From contig CAZBNU010000034.1 of assembly GCA_964493075.1 (NCBI GenBank), positions 1-28,093 of the forward strand: 28,093 nt of DNA, given 5' to 3'. The first letter of the stretch is position 1. Each line of letters starts with the position of its first letter. A program made the position numbers and the translations under genes. This DNA comes from SLFT01 sp964493075 (GTDB taxonomy: Bacteria > Hydrogenedentota > Hydrogenedentia > Hydrogenedentales > CAITNO01). Below the pieces are notes generated by a model. It did no database searches, was not told the DNA's origin, and saw only the letters and a list, made by a program, of their open reading frames with translations. Shown piece by piece: positions 24,466-28,093 of the stretch.

Positions 24466-25175
24466 GAATTCCGTTAATGAGTATTCCCCGGTTCGGGTTT
24501 GGCATTAAAGGGCTTGATGAGATGCTCTCCGGGGGCCTTATTGAAGGTACTGTTTCCTCAATTATTGGTGCATACGGTACTGGTAAAACCAACTTTGCCC
24601 AGTATTATATATGGCAGGGCCTTGTCCAGGGTCAAAGTGCCTTATATATCACCCTTGAAGAGAGAACCTCCAGAATTCTTGGATATATGGAAAACAAAGG
24701 GTGGGATATAACGAAATATATGGATACGACCTTTACCATTGTAAACCTCGATCCATCGGATTTCAATCTCGCAATAAACAGTGTGAAAAACGAACTTCCG
24801 ACCCTTATTAAAAAGACAGGTGCACACCGGGTGGTTATTGATCCGGTCTCCCTGTTTGAGGATCTGTTTCATGATGATGCTACACGAAGACGGGAAATGA
24901 TGCGGTTTTTAGAGAGTCTTCGTGATCTGAACTGCACATCACTCCTTATTAGTGAAGCAGATAAAACCAACACATTTGCGAGTAAGTATAATCTGATTGA
25001 GTACCTGAGCGACACTGTCATTCTTTTAAAATATGCCCGGGGGGGAGATGCAAATGATGTGCATCTGGCCATTGAAGTAGTAAAGATGCGTATGTCTCAG
25101 CACTCACGAGAAGTCAAACCATTTGAAATACACCAGGATTCTGTGACTGTCTATACTGAAGCTACCGTGTTTTGA
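24462..25175 (+). CDS. KaiC/RAD55-type RecA-superfamily ATPase
   Basis: This encodes 237 residues, a single-domain member of the KaiC-like family common in archaea. It opens with the family phrase FGIKGLDEMLSGGLIEGT; Walker A is GAYGTGKT (36-43), the following segment SALYITLEERTSRI matches the KaiC catalytic Glu region, and Walker B is HRVVIDPVS (about 123-131). The GGTGG before the ATG can serve as a ribosome-binding site. It is translationally coupled to the fragment upstream and is 2 bp from the radical SAM gene downstream, so all belong to one operon. Such proteins bind ATP and often act in signalling or DNA-related regulation; the specific role here is unknown. It is not a full two-domain clock KaiC. 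Confidence 0.9.
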   Translation: MRIPLMSIPRFGFGIKGLDEMLSGGLIEGTVSSIIGAYGTGKTNFAQYYIWQGLVQGQSALYITLEERTSRILGYMENKGWDITKYMDTTFTIVNLDPSDFNLAINSVKNELPTLIKKTGAHRVVIDPVSLFEDLFHDDATRRREMMRFLESLRDLNCTSLLISEADKTNTFASKYNLIEYLSDTVILLKYARGGDANDVHLAIEVVKMRMSQHSREVKPFEIHQDSVTVYTEATVF

Positions 25176-25177
25176 TC

Positions 25178-26296
25178 ATGCGAGTCTGCTGGAGAACGAT
25201 TCCAAGTCAGCGGAACAGCATGGCATGTCTGTATGCTGCGTGCGTGCGGGCAGGATACCCTCTTGATTTTGTGACCTGTCCTGAAAATGATGTTACACTC
25301 TATAGCCTGAATTCCATTACCGGGCCTTCTCTCCTCCCTGAAATAAAAGCCGCAGATACAATTACCATCATCGGCGGGCCCCATGCCTGTGCACGATGGG
25401 ATGAACTGGTCTCTGTAGCGGATTATGTTGTAGTGGGAGAAGGGGAGTATACCGTACCACGGTTATTAGATAGTATTGAGAACGGGACCCCGGTACCACC
25501 CGGAGTTGCGACTGATTCTTCTTTTCAGCCTGTTGATCATACGGTTTTTCTTGATGGAAACCCAAGTTTTGGCGAACATAAGGGGTACATTGAAATTTCC
25601 CGGGGTTGTCCTTTTGGCTGCACGTACTGCCAGACTCCCCGGATCTTTGGAAATGCCATGCGCCACCGGAGTATTCAGTCAATCGTCAAGCTTGCGCACT
25701 CATTTCATGATATAAGGTTTTTAAGTCCGAATGCTCTGGCATATGGCACTGATGGCATTCATCCTGATATCCGGCATATCCGGTCATTACTGAGTGAACT
25801 TGCAAAGATACCTGACAAAGATATTTTCCTTGGGACATTTCCAGGTGAGATCAGACCCGAATTTGTATCAGAAGAGGCAGTTGATCTGATTGCCAGGTAT
25901 TGTTCAAATAACCGGATTCATATTGGCGCACAGTCGGGCGCAGAAAGTACATTGAAAAAGATCCGCAGGGGTCACTCATTGTCTGATGTATGGGAGGCCA
26001 TTGATTCCATTACTGATGCAGGTTTTACTCCGGTTGTCGATATAATTGTTGGGTTTCCTGATGAAACTGATGAAGAACTTCTTGACACTGTATCATTCTG
26101 TCGGGACGTTTCGAAGATCGGGTATGTGCATGCTCATCGCTTTTTTTCCCTTCCTGGAACCCCTCTCGAAGGCCGTGTATCCCGTGATCTGATCCATGAG
26201 GTGGTATCAGCTCTTGGATCACTGGCATTATCTGGCAGATTAACAGGATCATGGAACAATCCTGAGATAAGATTTTTTAGCAAAATTTCCAAGTAA
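25178..26296 (+). CDS. B12-binding/radical SAM domain protein (MJ_1487-like family)
   Basis: This encodes 372 residues from ATG 25178; a TTG two codons earlier is in frame, but it overlaps the previous stop and is less likely. Residues about 1-110 resemble a cobalamin-binding Rossmann domain (TITIIGGPHA, VVVGEGEYTVPRLL). The radical SAM core begins at about 138, with the cluster motif CPFGCTYC (CxxxCxxC), followed by HIGAQSGAESTLKKIRRGHS and VVDIIVGFPDETDEE, typical of the TIGR04013 methanogen-associated group and of methylthiotransferase-like enzymes. It should cleave S-adenosylmethionine to a radical; the substrate is unknown. It is in an operon between the KaiC-like ATPase and the phosphoesterase. 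Confidence 0.9.
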   Translation: MRVCWRTIPSQRNSMACLYAACVRAGYPLDFVTCPENDVTLYSLNSITGPSLLPEIKAADTITIIGGPHACARWDELVSVADYVVVGEGEYTVPRLLDSIENGTPVPPGVATDSSFQPVDHTVFLDGNPSFGEHKGYIEISRGCPFGCTYCQTPRIFGNAMRHRSIQSIVKLAHSFHDIRFLSPNALAYGTDGIHPDIRHIRSLLSELAKIPDKDIFLGTFPGEIRPEFVSEEAVDLIARYCSNNRIHIGAQSGAESTLKKIRRGHSLSDVWEAIDSITDAGFTPVVDIIVGFPDETDEELLDTVSFCRDVSKIGYVHAHRFFSLPGTPLEGRVSRDLIHEVVSALGSLALSGRLTGSWNNPEIRFFSKISK

Positions 26297-26302
26297 TAAC
26301 GT

Positions 26303-26944
26303 ATGTTGAAAGCGCTCCTGCTTGCAGATCTGCACGGAGAATACGGGATGCTTGAATCCTTCATGGAACTGGCGCCCGATGTCGTCTTCATCGCAGGGGA
26401 TATCACCAATATGGGAACTGCAAAGGATGTTGAGACCTGTTTTTCCCGGATCGATGTCCCGAGTTTTTCGGTTCCCGGAAATTGTGATCCTAAAGAGGTT
26501 GTTGATGCTCTTGAACAGAGTATCAGTGTCAACCTCCATGGTTCGTGTATGAACCTGGGCCGGATATCTCTGGTTGGGATTGGTGGATCCAACCCCACAC
26601 CATTTGGAACTCCGTTTGAAATGACCGATAAGCAGATCGATGATCTGATGAAGGTATCAATGGAGCGGATGCAAAAGAGTACTCATAATGTCCTGCTGAG
26701 CCATGCTCCCCCACAGGGAATCCTGGATGAGATCGGTGGCAACCATGTTGGAAGTGCAAGTGTTCTGAAATACATGGACCAGTTTGACCTCATCTGCTGT
26801 GCCCATGTTCACGAGCAACGTGGGATTGTTGAAGAAGGTGGCATTAAAGTAGTTAATCCTGGTCCGGCTGCCATGGGCAACTGTGCCATGATACACTTTG
26901 GTGAAGAAGCAAAAGACATTGAAGTGAAATTACTCACTGTGTAG
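26303..26944 (+). CDS. Archaeal metallophosphoesterase, YfcE-like
   Basis: This encodes 213 residues with all calcineurin-like metal motifs: DLHG (residues 9-12), GDIT, PGNCD, LLSHAPP and CAHVHE. The small size and the motif GNCD instead of GNHD match the YfcE/MJ0936-like phosphodiesterases, which act on small phosphodiesters. It starts 6 bp after the radical SAM gene and probably ends that operon. Its 3' end overlaps the convergent CYTH gene by 11 bp. Confidence 0.9.
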   Translation: MLKALLLADLHGEYGMLESFMELAPDVVFIAGDITNMGTAKDVETCFSRIDVPSFSVPGNCDPKEVVDALEQSISVNLHGSCMNLGRISLVGIGGSNPTPFGTPFEMTDKQIDDLMKVSMERMQKSTHNVLLSHAPPQGILDEIGGNHVGSASVLKYMDQFDLICCAHVHEQRGIVEEGGIKVVNPGPAAMGNCAMIHFGEEAKDIEVKLLTV

Positions 26945-27461
26945 AAAGAAGGAGTTCTAGGTAGGAGATGCTGATACGCTCTCCGACTACTCCTAATTTT
27001 TCTGCCAGTTCATCTACTCTTTTTGCAGCGTTTTCTGCATTATTTTCCGTAATCAGTTCAATTTCTACAAACTCGCCCAGGTGATCTACATTATCAAGGG
27101 CGATTGAAAAGTCCTGATAGGTATAATATTCACGCAATTTCCGAACATGGGCGACTGGTCTGAACCCGAGATTTTTTAGGATGGTATCAAAGGTTCCCGC
27201 ATTATCGAGCAAGACATTGCATTCCTCCCTGATTTTTGATCCCATCAGAGTGTTTTTCGGACCTTTATAGGTCAGAATGGTTTTTTCGCCGGCACTTCGT
27301 ACCCGGAGAGCTTCATCTGTCTCTGCAAAATCACGGTGGGGAGCATTATAATAGAGGTCTTCTTCAACTACGGTTTCTGAATGTTTTCCTCCGATAGCAA
27401 GAATGCGGTTTTTTATCTCGTCAGTATGGGAGACTTTGACTTTTATTTCAATCTCAAGCAT
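26934..27461 (-). CDS. cyaB: CYTH-domain protein, class IV adenylate cyclase-like
   Basis: This encodes 175 residues from ATG 27461, with AAGGA about 8 bases upstream; a GTG two codons earlier (27467) is in frame. The N-terminal ExExK signature EIEIKVKV is intact, followed by the tunnel residues LRVRS, LTYKGP, REECNV, KLREYYTY and LGEFVEIEL that bind triphosphate and metals. Archaeal members annotated CyaB may make cyclic AMP or act as triphosphatases, including thiamine-triphosphatase-like activity; the sequence alone does not decide. It is divergent from the FKBP gene with 50 bp between the starts. Confidence 0.88.
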   Translation of the reverse strand: MLEIEIKVKVSHTDEIKNRILAIGGKHSETVVEEDLYYNAPHRDFAETDEALRVRSAGEKTILTYKGPKNTLMGSKIREECNVLLDNAGTFDTILKNLGFRPVAHVRKLREYYTYQDFSIALDNVDHLGEFVEIELITENNAENAAKRVDELAEKLGVVGERISISYLELLLSTQ

Positions 27462-27511
27462 ATACACTATCCTTTATCTATCTTGTTTGCCACTTACTTA
27501 AGGAATCAGGA

Positions 27512-28093
27512 ATGCCAATACAAGAAGGTGACTTTATCCGGTTGAACTTTACCGGATATGCAAATGGTATACTCTTTGACACAACCGAGGAACAAAAAGC
27601 CCGTGAGGCCGGAGTGTTTGAAGAACAGCGGGACTACACTCCTAAGGTAGTGTGTGCAGGGAAACGTCAGATAATTCTGGGATTAGACCAAGCCATAATC
27701 GGAAAAGAGGTTGGTTTTGAAGAGACAATGGAAGTCTCCCCGGAAAAGGCGTTCGGAGAGCATGAGCAGGAACTTCTCCGTTCTTATGAAAAGAAGTCTT
27801 TCAAAAATAAACCTGAACGGGGAATGCGGGTAACCATTCCTGATGCAGGAACCGGAACGGTTGTGAATGTCATTGGAAACCGGGTTATTGTTGATTTTAA
27901 TCATCCACTTGCCGGACAGACTCTGACATACACCTATCGCATCGAAGGGATTGTTGAGAGCGCGACAGAAAAGATTGCAGGACTTATCAAGCTCTTTTCC
28001 GGGTATGATATGGAAGTCAGTTTTGAAGATAAAACTGCACTTATCAAACTACCTCCGGGAATTTACTATGCGAGCAGAACCTGGCTGAATATG
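27512..28093 (+). CDS. Archaeal FKBP-type peptidyl-prolyl isomerase, long form (3' partial)
   Basis: The frame from ATG 27512 is open to the window edge (194 codons, no stop). AGGA lies just upstream. It begins with the FKBP strand EGDFIRLNFTGY and has LFDTTEEQKA, LGLDQAIIGKEVG and the SlyD-like segment EVSPEKAFGEH, followed by the insert-in-flap domain and the return strand with DFNHPLAGQTLTYTYRI. After about residue 150 a further alpha/beta domain follows (LFSGYDMEVSFEDK), as in the archaeal 26-kDa-type FKBPs. The protein speeds proline isomerisation and acts as a folding chaperone in the cytoplasm. The C-terminus lies outside the window. Confidence 0.9.
   Translation, partial: MPIQEGDFIRLNFTGYANGILFDTTEEQKAREAGVFEEQRDYTPKVVCAGKRQIILGLDQAIIGKEVGFEETMEVSPEKAFGEHEQELLRSYEKKSFKNKPERGMRVTIPDAGTGTVVNVIGNRVIVDFNHPLAGQTLTYTYRIEGIVESATEKIAGLIKLFSGYDMEVSFEDKTALIKLPPGIYYASRTWLNM

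Noticed and set aside
24462..28093. Archaeal genes as a horizontally acquired island in the bacterium
   Set aside because: The boundary cuts two genes at once with no mobile element, repeat or tRNA, so an assembly chimera explains it more simply.
1..28093. CRISPR array, tRNA or rRNA genes, transposases
   Set aside because: No regular spaced repeats, no cloverleaf with a GTTCGA arm in the intergenic regions, and no transposase or integrase motif in any plausible gene.

Overview
The window is a piece of an uncultured-prokaryote metagenome assembly, apparently made of two unrelated genomes. Bases 1 to about 24,375 are bacterial: bacterial Shine-Dalgarno sites, sigma-70 type promoters, MnmG, an NtrB/NtrC-like pair, an Hanks-type kinase, a 2-oxoacid dehydrogenase E2/E3 and several secreted proteins. 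The mix of secreted sialidase-like, rhamnosidase and calcineurin-like proteins with many short palindromic repeats suggests a glycan-degrading PVC-like or Hydrogenedentes-like bacterium, but this placement is an inference. Bases from about 24,376 to the end are archaeal, with lower GC by eye and a tightly overlapping operon of a KaiC/RadA-like ATPase, a B12-binding/radical SAM protein of a type found in methanogens and a small metallophosphoesterase, followed by a class IV adenylate cyclase-like CYTH protein and a long archaeal FKBP. A Methanomicrobiales-type methanogen is the best guess. A run of 100 Ns at 11602-11701 shows that the sequence is a scaffold.

Layout of the bacterial part: a secreted cohesin-like/FN3 protein (minus) stands back to back with a zinc-ribbon/Ser-Thr kinase/SUMF1-like fusion (plus). 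A minus-strand pair follows: a DnaA-like AAA+ ATPase with a long coiled coil, translationally coupled to an HD phosphohydrolase and served by a good promoter. Next on the minus strand are mnmG and a HEAT-repeat lipoprotein. The strand then switches to plus: family 4 uracil-DNA glycosylase, a membrane histidine kinase and its sigma-54-activating response regulator, an intrinsic terminator and the scaffold gap. After the gap come a thioredoxin-fold/sialidase-like fusion, then mannitol-1-phosphate dehydrogenase, E2 and E3, a coiled-coil protein ending in an MshEN-type domain, a secreted calcineurin-like phosphoesterase, a membrane TPR protein and a GH78 alpha-L-rhamnosidase that is cut off in mid-domain.

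The rhamnosidase reading frame loses its family resemblance at about 24,374. Immediately afterwards a different frame encodes the C-terminus of another gene whose stop overlaps the archaeal ATPase start by ATGA. This is the signature of a chimeric join rather than a natural gene end.

The points most worth a second look are the AAA+/coiled-coil protein with its coupled HD enzyme, the thioredoxin-sialidase fusion, the stand-alone coiled-coil/MshEN protein, the E2 with two peripheral-subunit-binding domains, and at least four unrelated intergenic palindromic or tandem repeat types. No tRNA, rRNA, CRISPR array, transposase or phage gene was seen.
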